From Prevotella sp. (GTDB lineage Bacteria; Bacteroidota; Bacteroidia; Bacteroidales; Bacteroidaceae): 56,665 nucleotides of DNA. Shown one piece after another: positions 8,534 to 16,631 of the stretch. The position numbers were made by a program, and so were the translations under genes. Under the pieces are notes generated by a model that saw only the letters and a list, made by a program, of their open reading frames with translations, did not search any database and was not told where the DNA came from. The DNA is taken from NCBI GenBank assembly GCA_017428925.1, contig JAFRPY010000021.1, forward strand, positions 1 to 56,665, given 5' to 3'. Each line of letters begins with the position of its first letter. Within the stretch, counting starts at the first letter, position 1.

Positions 8534-8541
8534 CAAAGATA
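8534..8541 (-). promoter_or_regulatory. -7 element of queC
   Basis: CAAAGATA on the plus strand reads TATCTTTG on the minus strand, 41 bp ahead of the queC ATG. The -33 side is not clear. No preQ1 aptamer was recognised in the short leader. Confidence 0.55.
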
Positions 8542-8582
8542 TATCAAATTATTTGAAAACGGAGGAAAAATACGGGAATGAT

Positions 8583-8613
8583 TTTGAATTATCAGAAATA
8601 AAGTGTATTTTTG
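8583..8613 (+). promoter_or_regulatory. Consensus Bacteroidetes promoter for the DUF4923 gene
   Basis: TTTG at 8583-8586, exactly 19 bp, then TATTTTTG at 8606-8613. This is one of the best matches to the consensus in the window. Confidence 0.75.
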
Positions 8614-8651
8614 CATAAATTTATCAGTAAGAACAACTAAAAATCAAGACA

Positions 8652-9287
8652 ATGAAAAAGATTTCACTTTTAGCAGCAAGTGCTGTGTTTGTTCTCAGCG
8701 GCTGTATGGTTGGCAATACGGGAACGGGAAACAATGCCGGAAACATTTTGGGGTCGATTCTTGGTGCGGCTACCAACGCTAATACCATCGGAAACATCCT
8801 CTACGACGTGATTGGATATAACAAACTCAGTCAGGCTGACCTCATCGGCAACTGGCAATACTATCAGCCGGGATGCGCATTCACCTCAGAGAATCTTCTG
8901 GCCAAGGCCGGTGGTCATGTTGCAGCCACCAAGGCAAAAGAAGACCTGACTCCCACCTATCAGAAGTTGGGCATCACTTCGGCCAACACTTATTTCCAGT
9001 TTGCTGAAAACGGACAGTTTGCCGGAAAGATTGACGGACAGCCGCTTAGCGGAACATATACATTCAACACCAGCGACCAGAGCATCCAGTTGAAGACGCT
9101 CCTGCTTACTATTAAGGGCTATGTAAACCGAAATCCACAGGGCATTTCCCTGCTGTTCGAGTCAAAGAAACTGCTCTCCGTACTTCAAACTATTTCGGCA
9201 GTTAGCGGCAACAGCACATTGAGCAGCGTGGGCGAGCTGACAAAGAACTATGACGGAATCCGTCTGGGTCTCGACCTTACCCATTAA
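8652..9287 (+). CDS. DUF4923 family lipoprotein
   Basis: The 211-residue protein has a lipoprotein signal with lipobox LSGC and the acylated cysteine at residue 18. A Gly/Asn-rich linker follows (GNTGTGNNAGNILGSILGAATNANTIGNILYDVIG). The rest, from LIGNWQYYQPGCAFTSENLLAKAGG, matches DUF4923, a Bacteroidales lipocalin-like family of unknown role. It is probably anchored in the outer membrane facing the periplasm; that location is inferred from the signal only. It stands alone with its own promoter and no operon partner suggests a function. Confidence 0.8.
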   Translation: MKKISLLAASAVFVLSGCMVGNTGTGNNAGNILGSILGAATNANTIGNILYDVIGYNKLSQADLIGNWQYYQPGCAFTSENLLAKAGGHVAATKAKEDLTPTYQKLGITSANTYFQFAENGQFAGKIDGQPLSGTYTFNTSDQSIQLKTLLLTIKGYVNRNPQGISLLFESKKLLSVLQTISAVSGNSTLSSVGELTKNYDGIRLGLDLTH

Positions 9288-9417
9288 TCGCCAATCAGCA
9301 GCCAATATTTTTGCGAATTACAATGAAATTGTAAACCACAATTTGCATTTCTCCACGGGAACTGCAAAAAAGTTGAAATTTATGGACTTCACGCTTACGA
9401 ATTCCAACTATTTGTTG
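9288..9417. other. Gap between the DUF4923 gene and pgk
   Basis: Contains an A/T-rich dyad TTACAAT-GAA-ATTGTAA at 9318-9334. It may be a weak terminator or a binding site, but lacks a clear T-run. Nothing else was seen. Confidence 0.35.
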
Positions 9418-9425
9418 TAATTTTG
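9418..9425 (+). promoter_or_regulatory. -7 element of pgk
   Basis: TAATTTTG fits TAnnTTTG, 40 bp ahead of the pgk ATG. The -33 region does not show a clear TTTG. Confidence 0.5.
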
Positions 9426-9464
9426 CGCATGTAAATTTTGTATTCAATAAAATTATAAAGTATT

Positions 9465-10733
9465 ATGACAATTGATCAATTTAACTTTGCCGGTAAGAAG
9501 GCAATCGTTCGTGTGGACTTCAATGTGCCCCTCGATGAAAATGGTAATGTAACTGACGACACCCGTATCCGCGGTGCGCTTCCTACGCTGAAGAAGATTC
9601 TCGCCGACGGTGGTGCGGTCATCATGATGTCTCACATGGGCAAGCCCAAGGGCAAGGTTAATCCCAAACTGTCATTGAAGCAGATCGTTCCCGCCGTAAG
9701 CAAGGCGCTCGGCGTTGACGTGAAGTTTGCTCCCGATTGTGCCAATGCTTCCGAAGAGGCTGCTGCCCTGCAGATGGGCGAGGCCCTGCTGCTGGAGAAC
9801 CTGCGCTACTATCCCGAGGAGGAAGGCAAGCCCGTAGGCGTTGAGAAAGGTACTCCCGAATTCGACGAGGCCAAGAAGGCCATGAAGGCCAGCCAGAAGG
9901 AATTTGCCAAGAAACTCGCTTCCTATGCTGACGCATACGTGATGGATGCTTTCGGAACTGCTCACCGCAAGCATGCTTCTACAGCCGTAATCGACGAGTT
10001 CTTCGACAAGGACAGCCGCATGCTGGGCTATCTGATGGAGAAGGAAGTGAAGGCCGTTGATGCCGTTCTCGGCAACATCAAGCGCCCCTTCGTGGCCATC
10101 ATGGGCGGTTCGAAGGTTTCCACCAAGATCGGTATCATCGAGAACCTGCTCGGCAAGGTTGACAAACTGATTCTCTGCGGCGGTATGACCTACACCTTCG
10201 CCAAGGCTCACGACGGCAAGATTGGTAACTCAATCGTTGAGTTGGACAAACTGGACGTTGCCCTCGGTGTTGAGGAACTGGCCAAGAAGAACGGTGTTGA
10301 GCTGGTGCTCGGCAGCGATTGCACGGCTACCAACGGACTCGATTTCGGTACGATGACCGTGAAGGAAGGTGCTGAAATCATCACCTGCCCCGCTATCGAT
10401 GTTCCCGACGGATTCGAGGGCGTGGATGCCGGTCCCGAGAGCCAGAAGGCTTTTGCCGAGGCTATCGAAGGCGCAAAGACCATTCTGTGGAACGGTCCCG
10501 CAGGCGTATTCGAGTGCGATGAGTTCACTCCCGGAAGCCGCGCCATCGGTGAGGCTATTGCCAAGGCTACAAAGGAAGGTGCCTTCTCGCTCATCGGCGG
10601 TGGTGACTCCGTGGCTTGTGTGAACAAATTCGGTCTGGCCGATCAGGTGAGTTACATCTCTACCGGCGGCGGTGCCCTGCTTGAGGCCATCGAGGGCAAG
10701 GTGCTTCCCGGTGTGGCAGCCATCGACGCATAA
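9465..10733 (+). CDS. pgk: Phosphoglycerate kinase
   Basis: Pgk transfers phosphate between 1,3-bisphosphoglycerate and ADP in glycolysis. The 422-residue protein is full length. The N-terminal domain shows [40 protein letters not shown] and [13 protein letters not shown]. The nucleotide domain shows [12 protein letters not shown] and [10 protein letters not shown], then the glycine-rich [13 protein letters not shown] and [13 protein letters not shown]. Codon use is strongly biased towards C/G third positions, as expected for a highly expressed gene. It is monocistronic with its own promoter and terminator. Confidence 0.97.
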   Translation: MTIDQFNFAGKKAIVRVDFNVPLDENGNVTDDTRIRGALPTLKKILADGGAVIMMSHMGKPKGKVNPKLSLKQIVPAVSKALGVDVKFAPDCANASEEAAALQMGEALLLENLRYYPEEEGKPVGVEKGTPEFDEAKKAMKASQKEFAKKLASYADAYVMDAFGTAHRKHASTAVIDEFFDKDSRMLGYLMEKEVKAVDAVLGNIKRPFVAIMGGSKVSTKIGIIENLLGKVDKLILCGGMTYTFAKAHDGKIGNSIVELDKLDVALGVEELAKKNGVELVLGSDCTATNGLDFGTMTVKEGAEIITCPAIDVPDGFEGVDAGPESQKAFAEAIEGAKTILWNGPAGVFECDEFTPGSRAIGEAIAKATKEGAFSLIGGGDSVACVNKFGLADQVSYISTGGGALLEAIEGKVLPGVAAIDA

Positions 10734-10763
10734 CACACTAACTTATTATTCACCTATTTATTG

Positions 10764-10794
10764 GGAGCAGCCTCAACAGGAGCTGCTCCTTTTT
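10764..10794 (+). terminator. Intrinsic terminator after pgk
   Basis: GGAGCAGC (10764-10771) pairs with GCTGCTCC (10782-10789) around a 10-nt loop and is followed by TTTTT. Confidence 0.85.
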
Positions 10795-10811
10795 GTTTAT
10801 TAACTGCAATC

Positions 10812-10877
10812 TTTCCACCGAACGGAAGCGATGTTTCCAATCAGTGGAAACAATCCTTCCAATCAGCGGAAACAAAG
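10812..10877. repeat. 22-bp tandem array, type ii, three units
   Basis: Three consecutive 22-bp units start at 10812, 10834 and 10856. Their core is TTTCCAATCAGTGGAAAC, itself a small dyad (TTTCC/GGAAA). Units two and three are close; the first is diverged. The array sits between the pgk terminator and the acid-sugar operon. The same unit family recurs at 49160-49247. Confidence 0.75.
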
Positions 10878-10957
10878 CATCAAACTACTTGGTTACATTT
10901 TAATAGGTAATACGTCATTTAAAATACATAAGACAATTCAAAAAATATTCGTACAAA

Positions 10958-11866
10958 ATGAAAAGATTGAAGAAATACCGTGGCGTTGTGGTGCCTATGG
11001 TAACTCCAATAACCGAGAACGGCAACATTGATACTGCCGCCGTAGAACGTATCGTTGACAACATGGCCCGCTATGGAGTGGCTCCCCTAATTATGGGAAC
11101 AACCGGTGAAGGCAATTCCGTAAGCACCGAGGGCGGTGTGCAGATGATTGCCTCGGCCAAGAAAGCTGCTAAAGAGCGTGTCACCATCTATTCGGGACTG
11201 GCAGGCAATTGTGTGAGTGAACAACTGGCTGCTGCCGAGCGTTTTATTGAGGCCGGAGCCGACGTGATTGCCGCCACCCTGCCCTCTTACTACGCACTCA
11301 CGCCCCAGCAGATGGAAAACTACTACCTGACGCTGGCCGATGCCTTGAGTGTGCCCCTGATGCTCTACAACATCACCATCACCACCCACATGAGCATTCC
11401 GCTCAACGTGATTGAGCGCCTGAGCCATCATCCCAACATCGTGGGACTGAAGGATTCGGAGAACAACGTGCCCCGGCTGGAAGAAGCCCTGAAACTCTTT
11501 GCCGACCGCGAAGACTTCTCTTACTTCTGCGGATGTGCCGCCAATTCTGCCGTTTCGCTGAAGAATGGTGCCGACGGCATTGTGCCGAGCGTGGGCAACT
11601 ATCTTCCGAAAAAATACCAGGATCTCTACGAGGCCGGCATCAATGGCAACATGACTGAATGCGAGCGGCTGCAGCAAGAGACCATCGAAATCGGCAAGAT
11701 CAATACGGCGGGCCTCACCTTGGGCGAAAGTCTGGCTGGCCTGAAAGTCATCATGAAGATGTGCGGCCTTTGCGAGGAATACATGCTGCCGCCACTGACC
11801 GAACTGCAGCCTGACATTACCGCACGCATCCGCGAGCAGGCTACCCCCGTCGTTAATAATCTCTAA
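10958..11866 (+). CDS. Dihydrodipicolinate synthase / N-acetylneuraminate lyase family protein
   Basis: The 302-residue protein is a class I aldolase-type TIM barrel. It has GTTGEG (47-52) for binding the pyruvate carboxylate, the catalytic Tyr in LMLYN (Y137) and the Schiff-base Lys in VGLKDSE (K165). The family condenses or cleaves pyruvate-containing compounds: DapA, NanA, KDG aldolase and others. Its position at the head of an operon with a sugar-acid symporter, a PdxA-like dehydrogenase and a DUF1537 kinase argues for catabolism of a 2-keto-3-deoxy sugar acid rather than lysine synthesis. The exact substrate cannot be read from sequence. Confidence 0.85.
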   Translation: MKRLKKYRGVVVPMVTPITENGNIDTAAVERIVDNMARYGVAPLIMGTTGEGNSVSTEGGVQMIASAKKAAKERVTIYSGLAGNCVSEQLAAAERFIEAGADVIAATLPSYYALTPQQMENYYLTLADALSVPLMLYNITITTHMSIPLNVIERLSHHPNIVGLKDSENNVPRLEEALKLFADREDFSYFCGCAANSAVSLKNGADGIVPSVGNYLPKKYQDLYEAGINGNMTECERLQQETIEIGKINTAGLTLGESLAGLKVIMKMCGLCEEYMLPPLTELQPDITARIREQATPVVNNL

Positions 11867-11929
11867 CCTATTTACTGTATCTTGCTGTGCCACAGCAACT
11901 CATAAATCAACCAAAACCCTAACCTTACA

Positions 11930-13507
11930 ATGAAACTCCACTGGATTGATATGGTCATCGTCATACTGTCGCTCCTGGCGGCAGTCGGCGTTGGCGTCTG
12001 GTTCTCGCGCAAGCAGAACTCCACCAAAGCCTACTTCGCGGCCAACGGCAGCGTGCCCGCCTGGGCGGTAGGCATGTCTATGTTTGCCACCATCATCTCA
12101 AGCGTCACCTTCCTCGCCTATCCGGGTGCAGCCTACGGCGGCAACTGGATTCTGCTCGTTCAGGGCCTGATGGTGCCTATCGTGCTTGTCGGAATGATTT
12201 GGTTTATCGTGCCGTTGTTCCGCCGCGTTATCCGGCTTTCCACCTACGAGTATTTTGAGCGCCGTTTCGGGGCTTTGGCACGCTATTACAGTTCATTGGC
12301 CTTCGTGCTGGAGCACTTCGCCAAGATGGGTACCATCCTCTATCTGATGGGTATGGCAATGGCCACCTTCACGGGCGTGGACATCACGTATATCATCGTG
12401 TTCATCGGCATCGTCATCATCCTGCTCACCTATCTGGGCGGCATGGAAGCCATCATCTGGATGGACGTGGTGCAGGGCTTCCTGCTCATTCTCGGCGGTG
12501 TGCTCACGATAGGCATCCTGTTCTATCTGACTGACGGCGGAGCGGCAACCATCTTCCAGGTGGCAGGCGAATACGATAAGATTGACCTCGGCCCTTACGA
12601 CTGGGATTTCCACGAGCGTACGTTCATCGTGCTTGTTGTCAACGGTATCTTCTATGCCGTACAGAAGTATGGCACCGACCAGAGCATCGTGCAGCGCTAT
12701 CTGGCTGCAAAGGATGAGAAGAGTGCCAAGAAGGCCAGTTACATGGGTGTGCTGATGAGCGTGCCTGCGTGGGCTTTGTTCATGTTCGTGGGCACCTGCC
12801 TGTTCGTGTATTATCACCTGAATCCCTCTCCCGAGGTGGCCGCCCTGAAGAGCGACCAGGTGTTCCCCTACTTCATTGCCAACGAATTGCCCATCGGTAT
12901 CTGCGGACTGATCATTGCGGCTCTGGTGGCCGGTGCCATTTCCAGTATCGACAGTGATGTGAACTGCATCTCGGCGGTCATCGTGGAAGACTACTACGGA
13001 CGGCTGAAGAAGAATGCAACCGACAAACAGAAACTGCTGGTGGGACGCGCCTCGGTGCTCGTCATCGGCATCCTGAGCATCTTCATTGCGCTGCTTTATG
13101 TGTCATGGGGCGGCGAAGGAGTGCTTGGAACGCTCTTCGGACTCTATGCCATCGTGTCGGCTGGCATCGTGGGCATCTTCCTGCTCGGACTGTTCTCGCG
13201 CAGGGCCAACTGGCAGGGCGTCTATATCGGCATTGCCTGTGCGGTCATTTTTACGGCCTACGCCATCCTGACCACCACCTCTTTCGAAACCGCTGACGGC
13301 ACCAAGAAACTGATGCTCGACCTCGGCGACTACAACTTCAGCCACCACACGCTGATGCTCGGTGTTTATAGCCATCTCATCGTGCTCATCGTGGGCTATC
13401 TGGCCAGCCTCTGTTTCAAGACTCCGTTGGCCGACAAGGAACTCACGGTCTATGGTTATCTGGAAGAGCGGAAACAACAAAAGACCCACCCCTCACCCTC
13501 CCTATAG
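11930..13507 (+). CDS. Sodium:solute symporter (SSS family)
   Basis: The 525-residue protein has about 13 hydrophobic transmembrane segments and SSS hallmarks: an N-terminal WIDMVIVILSLLAAVGVGVWF helix, FATIISSVTFLAYPG near residue 50, a tyrosine-rich loop with STYEYFERRFG (about 104-114), and GAISSIDSDVNCISAV in the C-terminal half. It couples inward Na+ flow to uptake of a small organic solute. Its operon partners suggest a sugar acid. The last seven residues (THPSPSL) and the stop are contributed by a palindromic repeat, so the original C-terminus was probably replaced or extended. Confidence 0.88.
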   Translation: MKLHWIDMVIVILSLLAAVGVGVWFSRKQNSTKAYFAANGSVPAWAVGMSMFATIISSVTFLAYPGAAYGGNWILLVQGLMVPIVLVGMIWFIVPLFRRVIRLSTYEYFERRFGALARYYSSLAFVLEHFAKMGTILYLMGMAMATFTGVDITYIIVFIGIVIILLTYLGGMEAIIWMDVVQGFLLILGGVLTIGILFYLTDGGAATIFQVAGEYDKIDLGPYDWDFHERTFIVLVVNGIFYAVQKYGTDQSIVQRYLAAKDEKSAKKASYMGVLMSVPAWALFMFVGTCLFVYYHLNPSPEVAALKSDQVFPYFIANELPIGICGLIIAALVAGAISSIDSDVNCISAVIVEDYYGRLKKNATDKQKLLVGRASVLVIGILSIFIALLYVSWGGEGVLGTLFGLYAIVSAGIVGIFLLGLFSRRANWQGVYIGIACAVIFTAYAILTTTSFETADGTKKLMLDLGDYNFSHHTLMLGVYSHLIVLIVGYLASLCFKTPLADKELTVYGYLEERKQQKTHPSPSL

Positions 13508-13514
13508 GGAGGGA
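13484..13514 (-). repeat. G/C-rich palindromic repeat, copy C (symporter 3' end)
   Basis: CCCTCCC (13496-13502), TATA, GGGAGGG (13507-13513), with a C-rich flank from 13484. It is in minus orientation like copy A. It encodes the last residues and the TAG stop of the symporter. Confidence 0.78.
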
Positions 13515-13562
13515 GTTATTACCTCTATAAGTGTAATATTCAACAAAACTAAATGATATAAT

Positions 13563-14666
13563 ATGGAATCAGCAAACAACCTGAATAATGTATCTACTCC
13601 CCGCCCTTTAGGGAGGGGCAAGGGGGAGGGTCTTCTCCCTATACTTGCCATCACAATGGGCGACCCTGCCGGCATCGGACCAGAGATTATCTTGAAGTCG
13701 CTCCTCATCGATGAAACCTACGAACAATGCCGCCCATTGGTGACGGGTGATGCCAAAGTGATGGAATGGACAGCCCAGAAACTGGGTTATCCCATCAATA
13801 TCCGCCCCATCAAGGAAGTATCAGAAGCTCGCTTCGAAAAGGGAACATTGGATGTGATTGACCTTGAATGTATCGACATGAGTACGTTTAAACCGGGCGT
13901 TGTTCAGGAGCAATGTGGACACGCGGCATTCATTTCAGTCACCAAAGCCATCGAACTGGCGATGAATGGAGACGTTGACGGAACCGTTACCGCCCCCTTG
14001 AACAAGGAAGCCCTTCACAAGGCAGGCCACAACTTCGACGGTCATACGGAGATTTATGCCCATTATACGGGTACGAAGAAATATGCAATGCTGCTGGCCG
14101 ATGACTATCTGCGCATCATTCATGTTTCCACCCACGTATCTTTGCGCGAAGCATGTGACCGCGTCAAGAAAAGCCGAATCATCGAAGTGACCGAACTTAT
14201 CGATGATGCCTGCCGACAATTCGGCATTGAGCATCCGCATATCGGTATTGCCGGACTTAACCCCCACTCCAGCGAAGGAGGTTTGTTTGGTTGGGAGGAG
14301 GCTCAGGAAATCATTCCTGCCGTAGAAGAATTGAAGGGAAGAGGCTTCAATGTGGAAGGCCCCGTACCACCTGACTCATTGTTTGCCAAGGCCCGTTGCG
14401 GCAAGTTCGATGGATGCGTGGCCATGTATCACGATCAGGGACACATTGCCTTCAAGGTATGCGGTTTCCAATGGAACAAGGAGACAGGAAAAATGGAGGC
14501 GGCAAAGGGCGTGAATATCACGTTAGGACTGCCCATCATCCGCGTAAGTGTGGACCATGGCACCGCCTTCGATGTTGCCTGTCAGGGCGTGGCTGCTCCC
14601 GATGCATTATTACTGAGCATCGATTATGCCACGAAAATGGCCATCAACCGCAAATCAAAGAAATAG
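13563..14666 (+). CDS. PdxA-family dehydrogenase (PdxA2-like, acid-sugar phosphate)
   Basis: The 367-residue protein is a complete PdxA-family NAD-dependent oxidative decarboxylase. It has MGDPAGIGPE (32-41), TAPLNKEAL, GHTEIYAHYTG, GLNPHSSEGG and the metal-site segments YHDQGHIAFK and VSVDHGTAFDVA. PdxA oxidises 4-phosphohydroxythreonine in vitamin B6 synthesis. Paralogues (PdxA2) next to DUF1537 kinases oxidise D-threonate 4-phosphate or erythronate 4-phosphate to dihydroxyacetone phosphate and CO2. The operon favours the second role. Residues 12-24 (TPRPLGRGKGEGL) come from a palindromic repeat, and the usual PdxA start would be just before PILAITMGDP. Confidence 0.88.
   Translation: MESANNLNNVSTPRPLGRGKGEGLLPILAITMGDPAGIGPEIILKSLLIDETYEQCRPLVTGDAKVMEWTAQKLGYPINIRPIKEVSEARFEKGTLDVIDLECIDMSTFKPGVVQEQCGHAAFISVTKAIELAMNGDVDGTVTAPLNKEALHKAGHNFDGHTEIYAHYTGTKKYAMLLADDYLRIIHVSTHVSLREACDRVKKSRIIEVTELIDDACRQFGIEHPHIGIAGLNPHSSEGGLFGWEEAQEIIPAVEELKGRGFNVEGPVPPDSLFAKARCGKFDGCVAMYHDQGHIAFKVCGFQWNKETGKMEAAKGVNITLGLPIIRVSVDHGTAFDVACQGVAAPDALLLSIDYATKMAINRKSKK
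13599..13630 (+). repeat. G/C-rich palindromic repeat, copy D (inside pdxA-like gene)
   Basis: CCCCGCCC (13599-13606), TTTA, GGGAGGGG (13611-13618), CAA, GGGGGAGGG. It is in plus orientation and read in a different frame from copy B. Its centre is about 104 bp from that of copy C. Confidence 0.8.
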
Positions 14667-14675
14667 AAAAACTAC

Positions 14676-15779
14676 ATGATTGCCGTAATTGCCGATGATT
14701 TAACCGGAGCTGCCGAAATAGCAGGAGTAGCCTGGAGAATGGGTTTAAGCGTGAGGATTGACATGACCTGTCCGCAAAAGATGGTGGCGTCAGATGTGCT
14801 TGTCATCGCCACGGACACCCGTCAAATGCAGGAAGAAGAGGCATCAAAGGCAACATCGGAAATCGTTTCGCAGCTGAAATCTATCTTTCCTACATTTAGC
14901 AATCTGCATCTGTTCAAGAAAACAGACAGCGCTCTACGGGGAAATATCGTCGCTGAACTCCAAACGCTTATGGCGGCATTAGGCATGAATAAGGCGCTGC
15001 TACTGGCACAAAATCCCTCAAAAGGACGCGTCATTCAAGATGGGAGATACGAGATTGACGGCACTCCGCTTGATGAAACGCCATTTAGAAATGACCCGGA
15101 ATTTCCTGCATGGACATCAGAAGCAAGCCAGTTGTTGACCAACACCCACCATCTTTCTCTCGGTTCACCAATCCGCGAGGGCATCAACGTGGCTGATGCG
15201 ACAAGCCAAGAAGATATTTTCCTGCAACTGAACAAAGCTGATAAAGACACGCTTTTGGCTGGAGCGGCAGATTTATTCACGGCATTTATTCAGCAATTTA
15301 CCAATAACACGGAAGCCATCCTGCCGCAAAATAACCGAGCAAACATCGGGAAAACGGTGTTGTTGCAGGGAAGCACACAGAGCGCTCCTTTCGGAAAGGG
15401 GATGAAAGAGATGCTGATGCCTGATTATGTTTTTCATGGCGATTCACCACAAAAATGGATTGCAGAACTGAAAGAATGCTTTAAAAACGAACCGTCGATG
15501 GCTATCCGGATTCCTCAAAGTTCAGAAGGTGGAAAGGCATACGCCACACGATTGCGAAGGACAATGGCTGAAGCGGCTAAGCAAATACTTGCCAACAGGC
15601 AAACACCCACACATGTGCTCATTGAAGGCGGTGCAACAGCCTTTGCCGTACTCGAAAAGTTGGGATGGAATTCGCTTCATGTTGAAAAGGAAATTGCCCC
15701 TGGAATCGTCACGCTTTCCCACAAAAACTTCCTGATAACATTAAAGCCAGGAAGTTACTCCTGGCCTTCTGGATTATAA
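14676..15779 (+). CDS. DUF1537 four-carbon acid sugar kinase family protein
   Basis: The 367-residue protein opens with IAVIADDLTGAAEIAG, the N-terminal sugar-binding DDxTG motif of DUF1537 kinases. The C-terminal nucleotide-binding part shows LIEGGATAFAVLEKLGW and PGIVTLSHKNFLITLKPGSYS. These kinases phosphorylate four-carbon acid sugars such as D-threonate, L-threonate or D-erythronate. At 367 residues it is somewhat shorter than the roughly 420 I expect, but both ends are conserved and no frameshift is evident. It lies ten bases after the PdxA-like gene. Its stop overlaps the stop of the convergent J-domain gene in the shared TTATAA at 15774-15779. Confidence 0.85.
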   Translation: MIAVIADDLTGAAEIAGVAWRMGLSVRIDMTCPQKMVASDVLVIATDTRQMQEEEASKATSEIVSQLKSIFPTFSNLHLFKKTDSALRGNIVAELQTLMAALGMNKALLLAQNPSKGRVIQDGRYEIDGTPLDETPFRNDPEFPAWTSEASQLLTNTHHLSLGSPIREGINVADATSQEDIFLQLNKADKDTLLAGAADLFTAFIQQFTNNTEAILPQNNRANIGKTVLLQGSTQSAPFGKGMKEMLMPDYVFHGDSPQKWIAELKECFKNEPSMAIRIPQSSEGGKAYATRLRRTMAEAAKQILANRQTPTHVLIEGGATAFAVLEKLGWNSLHVEKEIAPGIVTLSHKNFLITLKPGSYSWPSGL

Positions 15780-16628
15780 ACCGCGCGATTTGTAAATCAA
15801 ATCCTTAGCGGCATTTATCTCCTGCAACTTCTTCTCAGCAGCCTTCCTAACATCCTCGCCCAAGGTTGCCACCTTGTCAGGATGATGCTTCAACGCCAGT
15901 TTCCGGTAGGCTTTACGCACTTCATCATCAGTAGCATCGGGCGAAATCTCAAGAACTTTATAAGCTGCCTCAAGGTTATTGGAACCCGAATCCAGGTTCA
16001 GCATGGAATCAGCCTCCTTCGAACTCAGTCCCAAAGATGATGCAATCCAGCGCAACGCCTCAATCTCGGACTTAGGCACATTGCCGTCGGCACGCGCAAT
16101 CTCGCAAAGGAAAGCCAGCAACTGAAGGCGTTGCTCATAGCTCATGTTCGAATAAATCTGACGGCAACTTTCATAAACCGTCTGCTTATAGGAACCTGCC
16201 CGCTGGGCATCCATCTGCTTCTGGCGCTCAAAGAGTTTCTTCAAGATTTCATCGCCCTCAACAACAGCCTGATTACCGAAATTTATGCGCAACATATTAC
16301 GCACGTATTCCATTTCAGAATGCATGACTTTTCCATCAGCTTTAATCACGTATGAAGCAAGCACGAGCAGCGAGAACATGAAACTGTTGCGCTGACCTTC
16401 ATAATGCTGCTGACGGGTATATTCCGTGCGAGTATTGCGGCTATAGGTTGAACTGCTGCCGCTTCGTCTCTGAGCATCTTCGAAAGTGTGGGGACCGTCG
16501 TTGCCATCAGCAAAACTCAGCAATGCGGCATCAAACCACGAGCCGAGCACATATCCAGCCAATGCACCCAACGGACTTCCTGTTGTGATGAAGCCCAGAA
16601 TACCTCCTATCCATTTTCCTATTGCCAT
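15774..16628 (-). CDS. TerB / J-domain (DjlA-like) co-chaperone
   Basis: The 284-residue protein starts with a Gly-rich hydrophobic segment (about 5-38) that may associate with the membrane. A TerB-like helical domain follows at about 80-210 (VIKADGKVMHSEMEYVR, EIARADGNVPKSEIEALR). A C-terminal J domain at about 220-284 carries the HPD tripeptide at 249-251. J domains stimulate the ATPase of DnaK, so this is likely a dedicated membrane-proximal DnaK partner; clients are unknown. It starts three bases after the upstream purF-like gene and is probably cotranscribed with it. It converges with the DUF1537 kinase. Confidence 0.85.
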   Translation of the reverse strand: MAIGKWIGGILGFITTGSPLGALAGYVLGSWFDAALLSFADGNDGPHTFEDAQRRSGSSSTYSRNTRTEYTRQQHYEGQRNSFMFSLLVLASYVIKADGKVMHSEMEYVRNMLRINFGNQAVVEGDEILKKLFERQKQMDAQRAGSYKQTVYESCRQIYSNMSYEQRLQLLAFLCEIARADGNVPKSEIEALRWIASSLGLSSKEADSMLNLDSGSNNLEAAYKVLEISPDATDDEVRKAYRKLALKHHPDKVATLGEDVRKAAEKKLQEINAAKDLIYKSRGL

Positions 16629-16631
16629 CGA

